64,000 nucleotides of DNA, taken from assembly GCA_001314545.1 (NCBI GenBank), contig LIHN01000001.1, positions 186,001-250,000 of the forward strand. The letters are read 5' to 3'. The translations under genes and the position numbers were made by a program. Under the pieces are notes generated by a model. That model saw only the letters and a program-made list of their open reading frames with translations. It did no database searches and was not told the DNA's origin. Below, one piece after another: positions 46,457 through 55,416 of the stretch; position 1 is the stretch's first letter; each line of letters starts with the position of its first letter. The stretch comes from Bacteroidetes bacterium HLUCCA01. Its GTDB lineage: Bacteria > Bacteroidota > Rhodothermia > Balneolales > HLUCCA01.

Positions 46457-46500
46457 CAAAGATAACAAAGATAAGCCACAGCATTGGTGAAACTGCAAAA
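46457..46500 (-). promoter_or_regulatory. Promoter of the tatA operon with tandem -7 boxes
   Basis: The minus strand has two TATCTTTG boxes 9 bp apart (46466-46473 and 46457-46464). TTTTG (46496-46500) stands 22 bp before the upstream box as -33 element. The palindrome at 46486-46518 covers this -33 element. Confidence 0.65.
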
Positions 46501-46518
46501 TTATTTTGAAGTTTCACC
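46486..46518. promoter_or_regulatory. 33-bp near-perfect palindrome over the tatA -33 element
   Basis: Outer arms GGTGAAACT / AGTTTCACC, a single G/A mismatch, inner arms CAAAAT / ATTTTG and one central T: 15 of 16 pairs match. It lies between tatA (minus) and the DUF2795-like gene (plus), 80 bp from each start. It probably is a protein-binding operator. Confidence 0.6.
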
Positions 46519-46597
46519 GTTAGCCACTTGAATTTCTCATTTTCTGTACTTTATTAACGACTGAAACCATATTCAACCTTATAAATTATTTGCCCTT

Positions 46598-46843
46598 ATG
46601 ATCTGGACTGTTGAACTTGCCGCAACCCTTGAAGACGCCCCCTGGCCATCAACCCGGGATGAGCTCATAGAGTGGGCCGAAAGAAACGGGTGTCCCCAGC
46701 AGGTAATAGATAACCTGTATGAGCTGGATGAAGAAGATGACACCCCATACGAGAGTATTGAAGAAATATGGCCTGACTACATTATGAAAGAAGACTTTTT
46801 CCACGGCGAAGAGGATGATGGTTTTGATTATGACGATGTGTAA
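46598..46843 (+). CDS. Small acidic DUF2795-like protein
   Basis: The 81-residue protein, strongly acidic in its C-terminal half, matches the DUF2795-type proteins of this bacterial group: WTVELAATLEDAPWPSTRDELIEWAERNG with a helical centre, then YESIEEIWPDYIMKEDFF. It has no signal peptide, so it is cytoplasmic. Function unknown. It is alone on the plus strand, divergent from tatA, and is followed by a terminator. Confidence 0.82.
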   Translation: MIWTVELAATLEDAPWPSTRDELIEWAERNGCPQQVIDNLYELDEEDDTPYESIEEIWPDYIMKEDFFHGEEDDGFDYDDV

Positions 46844-46871
46844 TGTCTGATACTCACATAATCTTTATTTT

Positions 46872-46912
46872 AAAGCGGATATTGTTGTAGCAGTATCCGC
46901 TTTCTTTTTTTT
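46872..46912 (+). terminator. Terminator after the DUF2795-like gene
   Basis: A 10-bp stem AAAGCGGATA / TATCCGCTTT with a 12-nt loop, then C and eight T. Confidence 0.9.
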
Positions 46913-46936
46913 AGCCTATTCCCTTCATCTTCTCCA

Positions 46937-49267
46937 ATGTTCCTGCGCAAGTACCTGTTTGTTTTAGTTTTGCTTACATGCTTCTGGATTCCTGAAGTTC
47001 AGGCACAGGCAGGATCGGGCAATTCGGCCATCCAACAGGAGCAAGAAAGTGAGACAATGCGTATTGGCAGGGTTCGCTTTACCGGAAACAGTGCGGTGCG
47101 CTCCAACACCCTGCACACCCTGATTCGCACCAGGCCTAACCGGGAGCTGCTGTCTGTCCCCGGGCTTACCCTTTGGTACTGGCTGAATCGCCTGAACTCA
47201 GGTTGGGGAGAGTCTGCCAACTTGCTGGATCGTCAGGTTGTTGGAAACGACATCGATCGGATTGAAGCCTACTATCGCTCTATTGGGTATCTTGATGCTC
47301 AGGCAGACACCATTATTGTTGAATTCAGTCGAAATCGTTATGAAGTATCCTTCATCATTGAAGAAGGCTCGGCTTCCAGAATCAGGACTGTTTCATACAG
47401 CGGGTTCCCGGAATTTGAAGATGCGGATCTGCTCGAGCAATTTTATCGCCGCAGCGCAGTAGCCCGCAACAGACTCAATGATTCAACCTTTGCTGTCAAC
47501 CGCCGCTTCACGTATGAACTGGTTGGACAGGAACGAAATGATATCATAAGTCTGCTCAGAAACAATGGTTACGCTTCCGTGTTGCGCGACTCTGTGCGAA
47601 TGGCTGTCAGGCGGGACAGTGTGCAAACCGATCAACTGGATGTGCTTTTTCTTGTTCGCCCCGGCAGAACGTATCGGTTTGGTGATGTCTTTCTGAATCT
47701 TGACGGTCCGGTTGCCTCGGGATCATCAACTACGCAACGGGATACGTTGGGTCCGCCTGCAACCATCGAGCCCGCACGTATTATTGCAAGCAAAGATAAC
47801 GATGCATTCACCCGGTTTTCTTTTTTGTATGATATGCTCTTGTTTACGCCCGGAGATGTATACAACCACGATCGTTATCAGCAGACTATACGCAGATTTC
47901 AAAGTCTGGGCATGTTGAGTATACGTCAGTTCGGCCTTTCAGAAGATGGTGGGCTTCCCGATTTCAGTGGTCCCGACATTCCTGTACGTATTGATATGCA
48001 AGCATTGCCCAGGCAGCGTTTGCGGTTTGATGTTTTTGCCATGCAAAGACTTGGTTTTGGTGCCGGTGCAGGTTTTCGCTACATCAACAGTAATTTATGG
48101 GGAAGCGGGGAAACACTGGAAATCGGGGTTAAAGGAAGCTTTGAGAATGCCCCGAATGTTCAGGCTAATCTGCTTGGAAGCTTTGAAGGCAGCGTTGAGT
48201 ATGGGATACCCCGCCTCACCTATCCATTTGGTGCACTTTCCAACAACCCGGATTTTGCCAACGGTAGAACCTTATATCAGATCAATGTAGCTCAGATTAA
48301 TCAGCTGAATTTTACGATCAACGCGAATCTGCGTCTGAACCTTAAATTTGAAGTATCGCACAATGCATCGACTACTTCGATACTTGACCTGATTGAACTA
48401 GACTGGTTTGACGCCAGTCCAAGTGACCGATTCCGCGAACAGATTGAACAGGAAATTGCCGATCCACTGCAAAGAGAGCGAATACTCAACGATTTCAGCG
48501 AGCAATTCAGCTCTACCATCCGCTATACCCTGCGAAGGAGTACCACCAACATCGTGAAACGGAACACCGGGTTTTATAATGAAATATCATTCGAGTCAGG
48601 CGGGAATATTCCTTATCTGATTGAACGTTATCTGGTCAGGCCAAACGCACCGCTTGAGTCCACAATCCCTTCGTTTACGCTGGCCGATTCAACCCTCAGC
48701 TATGCCCGCTTTGTAAAGGCCTATGTAGACCACAGGCAGTACCGTTCTGTTACCAGCAATACTGTGGTTGCCTGGAGGGCGTTTGCCGGTACTGCGCTGG
48801 CTTATGGAATCAACCCGCAAATGCCCCTCAACCGACGTTTTTTTGCCGGTGGCAGTAACGATATACGCGGTTGGCCGCCACTTCGTCTTGGTCCCGGAAA
48901 CTCCAGTCAATCACAGGCGACAATTAATGGTGCTGACATAAAACTAGCTGCTTATCTTGAAGTTAGGCAAACGTTGCTAAGAAATTTTCTAAGCACAAAC
49001 TGGCAACTTGCTCTTTTTGCGGATACAGGAAACATCTGGACCGGACCGAGAAGTGAGTTCGCGGAGAGTAAGTTCCGATTCGATCAGTTCTATAATGAAA
49101 TAGCCCTGGGTGCCGGTTTTGGCATTCGCCTGGATTGGGAGTACGTCGTCTTCAGAGTAGATGCAGGTTATCGTATTCACGATCCCGCGGTTGACAACGG
49201 TACACTGCGCGGATGGTTTAACTCGCCGAATCCTTATATTCACTTTGGAATAGGCCACGCTTTCTGA
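46937..49267 (+). CDS. BamA/TamA-family outer membrane protein
   Basis: The 776-residue protein has a signal peptide (LFVLVLLTCFWIPEVQAQ), POTRA-like repeats (FTGNSAVRSNTLHTLIRTRP at about 45-65; further ones to about residue 340) and a C-terminal Omp85 beta-barrel. The barrel contains the RRFFAGGSNDIRGWPP loop-6 motif and ends in phenylalanine (HFGIGHAF), as outer-membrane barrels do. It may be a TamA-like assembly factor rather than the essential BamA, which is usually longer with five POTRA domains. It is preceded by the DUF2795 gene terminator. Confidence 0.85.
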   Translation: MFLRKYLFVLVLLTCFWIPEVQAQAGSGNSAIQQEQESETMRIGRVRFTGNSAVRSNTLHTLIRTRPNRELLSVPGLTLWYWLNRLNSGWGESANLLDRQVVGNDIDRIEAYYRSIGYLDAQADTIIVEFSRNRYEVSFIIEEGSASRIRTVSYSGFPEFEDADLLEQFYRRSAVARNRLNDSTFAVNRRFTYELVGQERNDIISLLRNNGYASVLRDSVRMAVRRDSVQTDQLDVLFLVRPGRTYRFGDVFLNLDGPVASGSSTTQRDTLGPPATIEPARIIASKDNDAFTRFSFLYDMLLFTPGDVYNHDRYQQTIRRFQSLGMLSIRQFGLSEDGGLPDFSGPDIPVRIDMQALPRQRLRFDVFAMQRLGFGAGAGFRYINSNLWGSGETLEIGVKGSFENAPNVQANLLGSFEGSVEYGIPRLTYPFGALSNNPDFANGRTLYQINVAQINQLNFTINANLRLNLKFEVSHNASTTSILDLIELDWFDASPSDRFREQIEQEIADPLQRERILNDFSEQFSSTIRYTLRRSTTNIVKRNTGFYNEISFESGGNIPYLIERYLVRPNAPLESTIPSFTLADSTLSYARFVKAYVDHRQYRSVTSNTVVAWRAFAGTALAYGINPQMPLNRRFFAGGSNDIRGWPPLRLGPGNSSQSQATINGADIKLAAYLEVRQTLLRNFLSTNWQLALFADTGNIWTGPRSEFAESKFRFDQFYNEIALGAGFGIRLDWEYVVFRVDAGYRIHDPAVDNGTLRGWFNSPNPYIHFGIGHAF

Positions 49268-49297
49268 CGGCTACCAGCTCATTTAACCTCTTTTACC

Positions 49298-49849
49298 ATG
49301 TACGGTTCACAAACGATAAAAGCGATTAATCTGCGCTCAAAAATCATATTTAAATCCCGGTTTCTCAAGGTTTTGAATCCATTGGAAAGACATGAATTCA
49401 TGCAGCTGTGCAACAAGCGTACCTACAAAGCCGGTGAATATATCTATTACCAGGGGGATCCGGGTACAGGCATGTACTTTGTTGAAAGTGGTTTGGTGGA
49501 GCTTGTAGTTGAAACCGGAAACGATGACGATACGGCAAAGAAGCCTTCATACAAAATCGAGCCCCCTGAAAGTTTTGGTGCTTTATCTATCGGCTATGAC
49601 ATGCGAAGGATGTCCTCGGCAAGGTGCATAGCTGATACTACGGTTTACGGCTTTTTTAAGCCGGACCTAAATACATTATGCGACCGTCATCCTCAGATAG
49701 GTATTAAAATACTGCAGGTTCTGAATATGATTGCCCTGAAGCAGCTGCAGATAACCGTACAGCAGCTTGCACTTAAAACTGATGTTGCAACCGCCCATTC
49801 CCTTCAGTTTGAAACGTATTATGCAGGTGAACACCTGAACGAAGAATAA
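49298..49849 (+). CDS. Cyclic nucleotide-binding domain protein without DNA-binding domain
   Basis: The 183-residue protein has one cNMP-binding domain (residues about 25-140: FLKVLNPLERHEFMQLCNKR, YKAGEYIYYQGDPGTGMYFVESGLVEL). The phosphate-binding cassette region appears as PESFGALSIGYDMRRMSSARC, with the FGxLSxxxxxxRxxxx spacing partly kept. Unlike CRP/FNR proteins it has no C-terminal helix-turn-helix. The remaining helices could mediate dimerisation or partner binding. It lies between the BamA/TamA-like gene and rlmD. The ligand is unknown. Confidence 0.78.
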   Translation: MYGSQTIKAINLRSKIIFKSRFLKVLNPLERHEFMQLCNKRTYKAGEYIYYQGDPGTGMYFVESGLVELVVETGNDDDTAKKPSYKIEPPESFGALSIGYDMRRMSSARCIADTTVYGFFKPDLNTLCDRHPQIGIKILQVLNMIALKQLQITVQQLALKTDVATAHSLQFETYYAGEHLNEE

Positions 49850-49853
49850 TTCT

Positions 49854-51263
49854 ATGCTCAAAAAAGGTTCTACCGTAACCCTGGAAATAACCGGCGCTGC
49901 GTTTGAGGGGAAAGGTATCGGCAAATTGGATGGGATGGCCGTTTTTGTACCCAATACCGCGCCCGGTGATACCGTCCGTGTACAGATTATCCGAAAAAAA
50001 AAGCAGTTTGCTGAAGGCAGATTGCTCGAAGTACTGACTGGAGGTCCGGCACGTATTACACCGCGATGTCAACATGCGTCATATTGTGGTGGATGCACAT
50101 GGCAGCACGTAAGCTATCAGGAACAGCTGAATTTCAAACGGGAACAGGTTCGAGACCATCTTCACAGAATCGGCAAGGTGGCCCCGCTGGAACCGGAACC
50201 CGTAATTGCCGCAGACAATCCGTTCCACTACCGCAATAAAATGGAGTATACCTTCAGCGATCGACGTTGGCTGACACCTGATGAAATTCACAGCGGTGAA
50301 GAGATACCCCGGGAACTTGCACTCGGCTTACATATACCAGGGCGTTTTGACAAAATTCTGAACCTGGAGTCCTGCTTCCTTCAACCGGAATTTTCATTTA
50401 AAATTTTAGATTTTGTTCGCACCTATGCCATAGAAAACAGCCTTGAACCATGGAATACGTTCAAGAAAACGGGGTTAATCCGTAATCTTATGATAAGAAA
50501 TGCGGTAAATACCAATGATCTGATGGTAAATCTGGTCACTTATGAGTACGAACCCGATATAATTGAACCTCTCTGTGAAGCCCTTTTAGCCTCATTTCCT
50601 GAAATTACTACCGTGGTCAATAACATCAACGATACGTTCTCCCCTACGTCAATCGGACGCTACGAAAAAATACTGCACGGACCCGGTTATATTACCGAAC
50701 TGATCGGTCGACACCATTTTCAGATTGATGCCAACGCGTTTTTTCAAACCAACACCCTTCAGGCGGAACGTTTATACGGAATTGCCCGTGATTACGCTCA
50801 AATTAACCCGGGAGACACAGTATACGATCTGTATTGTGGAGTCGGCTCCCTGTCCTTGTTTGTATCAGAACACGCGAAGCAGGTAATTGGAATCGAAATC
50901 AACCCTGTTTCAGTCAAGAATGCAATCGCAAATCGTGATCGCAATAACGTTCAACACTGTCACTTTGAAGAAGGTGATATGAAAGATGTGTTCACCCGCG
51001 ATATTATTGCCAAATACGGTCGACCTGACGTCATTCTCACGGATCCTCCACGAGCAGGAATGCATGCTGATGTCATAGATCATCTCAACGAGCTGGCCGT
51101 TGATCGACTGGTTTATATCAGCTGCAACACAGCCACCCTATCCAGAGACCTTGAACTCCTTTCGCGTACATACGTTGTGGAGTCCGTCCAACCCGTTGAT
51201 ATGTTCCCCCAGACCTATCATATTGAAGCCGTGGCCAACTTGCGATTACGCACTCAGAGCTGA
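49854..51263 (+). CDS. rlmD: 23S rRNA (uracil(1939)-C(5))-methyltransferase
   Basis: The RumA/RlmD enzyme methylates uracil 1939 in 23S rRNA. The 469-residue protein has the N-terminal TRAM domain and an iron-sulfur cluster motif (CQHASYCGGCTWQH, with a later cysteine in LESCFLQP). The SAM-binding VYDLYCGVGSLSLFV follows, then DPPRAGMH, and the catalytic cysteine is in YISCNTATLSRDL. RlmC or a TrmA-like role cannot be excluded, but the TRAM and cluster motifs favour RlmD. Its end overlaps convergent crtI by 10 bp. Confidence 0.9.
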   Translation: MLKKGSTVTLEITGAAFEGKGIGKLDGMAVFVPNTAPGDTVRVQIIRKKKQFAEGRLLEVLTGGPARITPRCQHASYCGGCTWQHVSYQEQLNFKREQVRDHLHRIGKVAPLEPEPVIAADNPFHYRNKMEYTFSDRRWLTPDEIHSGEEIPRELALGLHIPGRFDKILNLESCFLQPEFSFKILDFVRTYAIENSLEPWNTFKKTGLIRNLMIRNAVNTNDLMVNLVTYEYEPDIIEPLCEALLASFPEITTVVNNINDTFSPTSIGRYEKILHGPGYITELIGRHHFQIDANAFFQTNTLQAERLYGIARDYAQINPGDTVYDLYCGVGSLSLFVSEHAKQVIGIEINPVSVKNAIANRDRNNVQHCHFEEGDMKDVFTRDIIAKYGRPDVILTDPPRAGMHADVIDHLNELAVDRLVYISCNTATLSRDLELLSRTYVVESVQPVDMFPQTYHIEAVANLRLRTQS

Positions 51264-52762
51264 ATCTTGTCAGAATCCACCGGCACACCACAGGCATGAA
51301 AAGCAGACAACAAAGCCAGGGGTATCCCGCCACCCGGATGCGTACTCCCGCCTACCAGCCAAAGATTTTCCAGGTCTGAATGGCGATTACGTGGTCTGAG
51401 AAACGCAGCCATTTTACTGTTGGACGAGGTTCCGTAAATACTGCCCTTATTTGATCGATATTTCTGGTAGAAGTCCATCGGTGTAATAACTTCCTTCACT
51501 TCGATAGATTTCTGCAAATCAGTCAGTCCCCGCTGCTCGAGCATTCCTATCAGTTTATCTGCGTATGCAGAAGTTGCAGCAGACCAGTCTTGCGAACTGT
51601 GCAGATACGGAGCATTGACCAGAATAAACAGATTGGAGCCGGTACCTGGAACGTGTGAAGAGTCGCTGACGGACGTGTTTGCAATATAAATAGTGGGGTT
51701 TTCTGGAAGGCGTTTATGGGTGAATATATCTTCGAATTCGGCCGGATAATCGCTGCTGAAAAAAATATTATGGTGTACGAGTTTTTCCTCCCAGGTTCGG
51801 TTGCACCCCAAAAGTAGTACAAAACCCGAGCATGAGGGCTCTGAATATTCCAGGATTTTTCTTTTCATAAGGCTGCTGTGCTTTCTATCCAGCAGGGTCA
51901 GATAGGACTCATACGCATCGGCATTGGATACCACCAAATCCGTATCATATGCATCATTTTGCGTCTTAACTCCGGTGACCCTCCCATCCTGAACTACAAT
52001 CTGTTTGACTTCCTGGCCGGTGTGGAATACAACCCCCATGGATTCAGCCAGATCCCGCATGGCTTCAGCTACCCGGTAAAGTCCGCCCCTCACATAGTAC
52101 CCGCCCATATTCATCTCAACATGAGGAATTACATTGATGGTACCTGGAGCCATAAAGGGTGAAGAGCCATTATAGGTGGCAAACCGTTTGAAAAATTGCC
52201 GGAGATACACCGATGAGAAATACTGGTCAACCTTTTTGCTTACCGTGGTCAGGGCATCAATTTTAAAAACATCCATAACCGGCATTTGCAGCAAATCCCC
52301 GGCCTTCTGCAGTGGATGAAACAAAAAAACATCGGCTGTACGCGCATACAATGCTCGCGTGTGGTTGAGGAAGTCGCGATAAGCCTGTTCATCCTCGGGG
52401 GCGAATTGACGAATTTCCCTGCAGGTTTCTTCCAGGTCATCATACGCATTAAAAACTGTACCATCCGGATAATGATAACGGCACACCGGTGACAGCGCTG
52501 AAAACTCAAGGTAATCCCGCACGTCTTTCCCGCAATACGAAAAAAGTTGCGTAAGCACACCGGGCATCGTCAGCAAGCTCGGACCGGTGTCAAATCGGTA
52601 GCCCTTTGTTATATGCTGATTCATTTTCCCGCCTACAGTGGCATTCTTTTCCAAAACGGTAACTTGAGACCCATCGGCTGCAAGCAGGCATGCTGCAGCA
52701 AGTCCACCAATTCCGGCTCCGATTACCACCGTGTTCCCGTAAATACTTTTTGGCTGAGCCAT
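51254..52762 (-). CDS. crtI: Phytoene desaturase
   Basis: CrtI desaturates phytoene, forming lycopene or neurosporene. The protein (about 502 residues from the chosen start) has the FAD dinucleotide-binding motif VVIGAGIGGLAAACLLAADG near its N-terminus and the CrtI-type GYRFDTGPSLLTMP. The C-terminal LVGGSTHPGGGIPLALLS is also present. The open frame begins at 52816; I start at the ATG at 52762 (MAQPKSIYG), just ahead of the FAD motif. It is distant from crtB (about 50 kb). Its C-terminus overlaps rlmD by 10 bp. Confidence 0.92.
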   Translation of the reverse strand: MAQPKSIYGNTVVIGAGIGGLAAACLLAADGSQVTVLEKNATVGGKMNQHITKGYRFDTGPSLLTMPGVLTQLFSYCGKDVRDYLEFSALSPVCRYHYPDGTVFNAYDDLEETCREIRQFAPEDEQAYRDFLNHTRALYARTADVFLFHPLQKAGDLLQMPVMDVFKIDALTTVSKKVDQYFSSVYLRQFFKRFATYNGSSPFMAPGTINVIPHVEMNMGGYYVRGGLYRVAEAMRDLAESMGVVFHTGQEVKQIVVQDGRVTGVKTQNDAYDTDLVVSNADAYESYLTLLDRKHSSLMKRKILEYSEPSCSGFVLLLGCNRTWEEKLVHHNIFFSSDYPAEFEDIFTHKRLPENPTIYIANTSVSDSSHVPGTGSNLFILVNAPYLHSSQDWSAATSAYADKLIGMLEQRGLTDLQKSIEVKEVITPMDFYQKYRSNKGSIYGTSSNSKMAAFLRPRNRHSDLENLWLVGGSTHPGGGIPLALLSAFHACGVPVDSDKIQL

Positions 52763-52849
52763 GCTTTTATGATACATTTTTGGATTGTCTATACATACCG
52801 TCAATTTAAAGAACACCTGTTTACCGATTTCACCTAATGTAATCGCCTG

Positions 52850-54040
52850 ATGCCATTTCGCTTTAAGAAGAATGAAAGGGGCTATTCTGAATTCACCTTC
52901 AAGCTCCTCAGGGTACTGCTCATCGGCTCACAAAGAGCACTTTATCGCCCCATCCTGGTCAATCCCGTAAACATGCCAACAACCGGACCATGTTTTTTGT
53001 TCGGAAACCATTCGCATTATGTTGATCCTTTTTTCATCAACACCTGGATGTACGATGAGCCAACGGCCGGAGTCATGACCCGTGAACAGTTTCATAAACC
53101 TGTTTCAGCCCTTTTCATGGACAGTGTAGGCATTGTACCCACTACCAAATACGTTCCTGAACCAGGTGTTATCCGGTCCGTAATGAAAATGGCCGATCAA
53201 AACAGGATGATTGTAATATTTCCGGAGGGTGGCCGGCGCTGGGATGGTCGTCCCAAACCACTTATTGAGAGCACATTGAAACTCTTTTATAAAATGAAGC
53301 TGCCCGTTCATCCCGTCCGGCTTCATGGCGCTTACCTCAACTGGCCACGTTGGGCTGATTTCCCTCGATTTGCCCGGATTCAGGTTCATTTTTTGCCACC
53401 GCTTAATCCCGGTGATTTCCCCGATTATGAAACCTTTGCTGCCGACTGTAAAGCATCAATCCACTTCAATGAGTACGAAACTCCTTACGAAAATTGCATC
53501 CCCAAGTGGGCATATAAACCGGCAAGCGGTATTCATCGCCTGCTGTACCGTTGTCCGGAGACCGGAGTTGACGGGGCCGTCAACTCCGCGGACGGCCATC
53601 ATGTAGTATCCGCAGTAACCGGCACTCGTTACCTGATGAACGCGGCTTCCCGTCTCCTTGACCATAGGAATCAAACACATTCCCTGCTGGACATCTACGA
53701 TCGGATGCAGGAGATACCGATGTTGGCAAACAAGCAAAACTACATTCTCTGCGAAACAAATACACCGTTGCTCAAACTCAATCATTCGTACCAACTCGAC
53801 AATCTGGGCATTTACACGGCAACCATGTACACGGACAGTATAAGCTTAACCGACGGCATACAACGTGTGGAATTTGCTATGCAGGATATCTTGTACATAT
53901 CCATTGAACAAAATCACAAAATCTCTCTCACCCTCCGTGAAGGTACGTGGCAATTCTTTGTGATACGGGGTAGCGCTCTTCAGTGGCAGCATTATATACG
54001 TCGGTTGCAAGCAGGTCATAAACCCGTCACTTCATTATAA
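52850..54040 (+). CDS. PlsC-type acyltransferase with extra C-terminal region
   Basis: Residues about 40-200 form a PlsC/LPLAT domain with the HX4D motif in GNHSHYVDPFF, IFPEGGRRWDGRP and the later PVHPVRLHGAY. Such enzymes acylate lysophosphatidate. A C-terminal extension to residue 396 follows. Part of it (RCPETGVDGA) recalls a zinc ribbon but keeps one cysteine. The last 100 residues (RVEFAMQDILYISIEQNHKI) look PH/GRAM-like. It lies divergent to crtI and 2 bp before the GltS-like gene. Confidence 0.7.
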   Translation: MPFRFKKNERGYSEFTFKLLRVLLIGSQRALYRPILVNPVNMPTTGPCFLFGNHSHYVDPFFINTWMYDEPTAGVMTREQFHKPVSALFMDSVGIVPTTKYVPEPGVIRSVMKMADQNRMIVIFPEGGRRWDGRPKPLIESTLKLFYKMKLPVHPVRLHGAYLNWPRWADFPRFARIQVHFLPPLNPGDFPDYETFAADCKASIHFNEYETPYENCIPKWAYKPASGIHRLLYRCPETGVDGAVNSADGHHVVSAVTGTRYLMNAASRLLDHRNQTHSLLDIYDRMQEIPMLANKQNYILCETNTPLLKLNHSYQLDNLGIYTATMYTDSISLTDGIQRVEFAMQDILYISIEQNHKISLTLREGTWQFFVIRGSALQWQHYIRRLQAGHKPVTSL

Positions 54041-54042
54041 TC

Positions 54043-55368
54043 ATGGAACTTTGGGACGCTAACATCCCGGTAGGTCAGGTATTCATCGACTTCTCCGTTC
54101 TCGGCGGTTTGCTCATTGCTGGCGGATGGTTACAAAACCGTATAGGATGGATTAAGCGAAACCGGATTCCAATCAATGTGATTGGTGGTATGACCGGGTT
54201 GCTTATTTCATTCAGCGGACTTGCCGGTGATTTTATTGACAGTAACCGGCTGGGTTACTATGTATATCACCTGCTGGCTTTACTCTTCATAGCCTTAGGA
54301 CTTCGAAGCCAACGTAAAGGAACCGGCGTTGATGCAGCAAAATTCGGCCTGATGTACATTGCAACCTACCTGGTTCAGGCCATTGTTGGTCTGTCAATTA
54401 CATTTCTGTTACTGTTCACCATTCGCGAAGACCTCTTTGCCGGAATCGGTCTGCTTATGCCTCTTGCATTTGGCATGAATCCGGGAATTGCCTACAGCAT
54501 TGGTCAGAACTGGGAGAGCTATGGGTTCACCTACGGCGGAACTACTGGTCTTGCATTTGCGGCTATTGGTTTTGCCGTTGCCTATACTGTCGGACTTCGA
54601 ATGATCAATCGCAGTCAGGGTGTCGTTACGATACCTAAGGAAGCAGCGCAGGCAGAATGCACTGACCATGTAACGGTTTCAGTGAACTACGATTCGGGCA
54701 CACTGCATGTTGGTTTAATTGCATTAACATATTTATTGACCTACGGATTCATGCACCTGCTGGCAGCGTTGCTCACCCTGGCAGGACTTCCCCACGAAGC
54801 CAATACCATGTGGTCTTTTCACTTTGTTTTTGCGGCTCTGCTGGCGCTGGCAGTGCGGAAAATATTCGATGCACTAGGTGCCTCCTCCTGGATTGAGAAT
54901 CCCAGAATGACTTCCATCAGCAACGTAACCATGGATCTGATGGTGGTCGCATCTATAGCAGCCATCACTATAGCCGTAGTTCAGCAATACTGGCTCGAAT
55001 TAATATTGCTCGGCAGCATTACGGCCTTCTCAACCTGGCTATTTATTCACTGGTCTGTACCCAGGCTCTACAAAGTACCCGACCTGGGCCGCAAAGTGGC
55101 GTTATTTGGGAATATGACCGGTACGATGCAGTCAGCACTGGTACTGCTCAGAGTTGTAGATCCACGGCTTCAAACCAGTGTGAGTCAGGAGTTGGTCTAC
55201 GGCAGCGGACTGGCAATGCTGTTTGGCTTCCCCTTGCTGCTGATCATTAACGCACCCGTCTTATACTTTGAGAATTACACCACCGGCTTCGCCTTTGCAT
55301 TTGGTTTGGTTGTGATCTATCTGCTGTTTATTCTGCTGGCACTCTGGAGGTTGTCAAGACGGCACTGA
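54043..55368 (+). CDS. Polytopic membrane protein, GltS (sodium/glutamate symporter)-like
   Basis: The 441-residue protein has about ten membrane segments in two similar halves. The first half carries FGMNPGIAYSIGQNWESYGF, and the second FGNMTGTMQSALVLLRVVDP, where the family has its glycine-rich re-entrant loops. The second segment recalls the GltS family. The substrate is not established. It is separated by 2 bp from the acyltransferase gene, so they are probably cotranscribed. Similarity is modest by eye. Confidence 0.55.
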   Translation: MELWDANIPVGQVFIDFSVLGGLLIAGGWLQNRIGWIKRNRIPINVIGGMTGLLISFSGLAGDFIDSNRLGYYVYHLLALLFIALGLRSQRKGTGVDAAKFGLMYIATYLVQAIVGLSITFLLLFTIREDLFAGIGLLMPLAFGMNPGIAYSIGQNWESYGFTYGGTTGLAFAAIGFAVAYTVGLRMINRSQGVVTIPKEAAQAECTDHVTVSVNYDSGTLHVGLIALTYLLTYGFMHLLAALLTLAGLPHEANTMWSFHFVFAALLALAVRKIFDALGASSWIENPRMTSISNVTMDLMVVASIAAITIAVVQQYWLELILLGSITAFSTWLFIHWSVPRLYKVPDLGRKVALFGNMTGTMQSALVLLRVVDPRLQTSVSQELVYGSGLAMLFGFPLLLIINAPVLYFENYTTGFAFAFGLVVIYLLFILLALWRLSRRH

Positions 55369-55382
55369 TTATCCTATCTTTA
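55351..55382 (+). promoter_or_regulatory. Promoter of the unknown gene at 55417
   Basis: TTG at 55351-55353, 21 bp, TATCTTTA at 55375-55382, 34 bp upstream of the start. The TTG lies in the last codons of the preceding gene. Confidence 0.5.
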
Positions 55383-55416
55383 TCTATCCCATAACGTTAG
55401 TAAAATCTGATTTCAT

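Noticed and set aside
49676..50075. Minus-strand open frames opposite the cNMP-binding and rlmD genes
   Set aside because: Both are shadows of well-supported plus-strand genes and have no family motifs.
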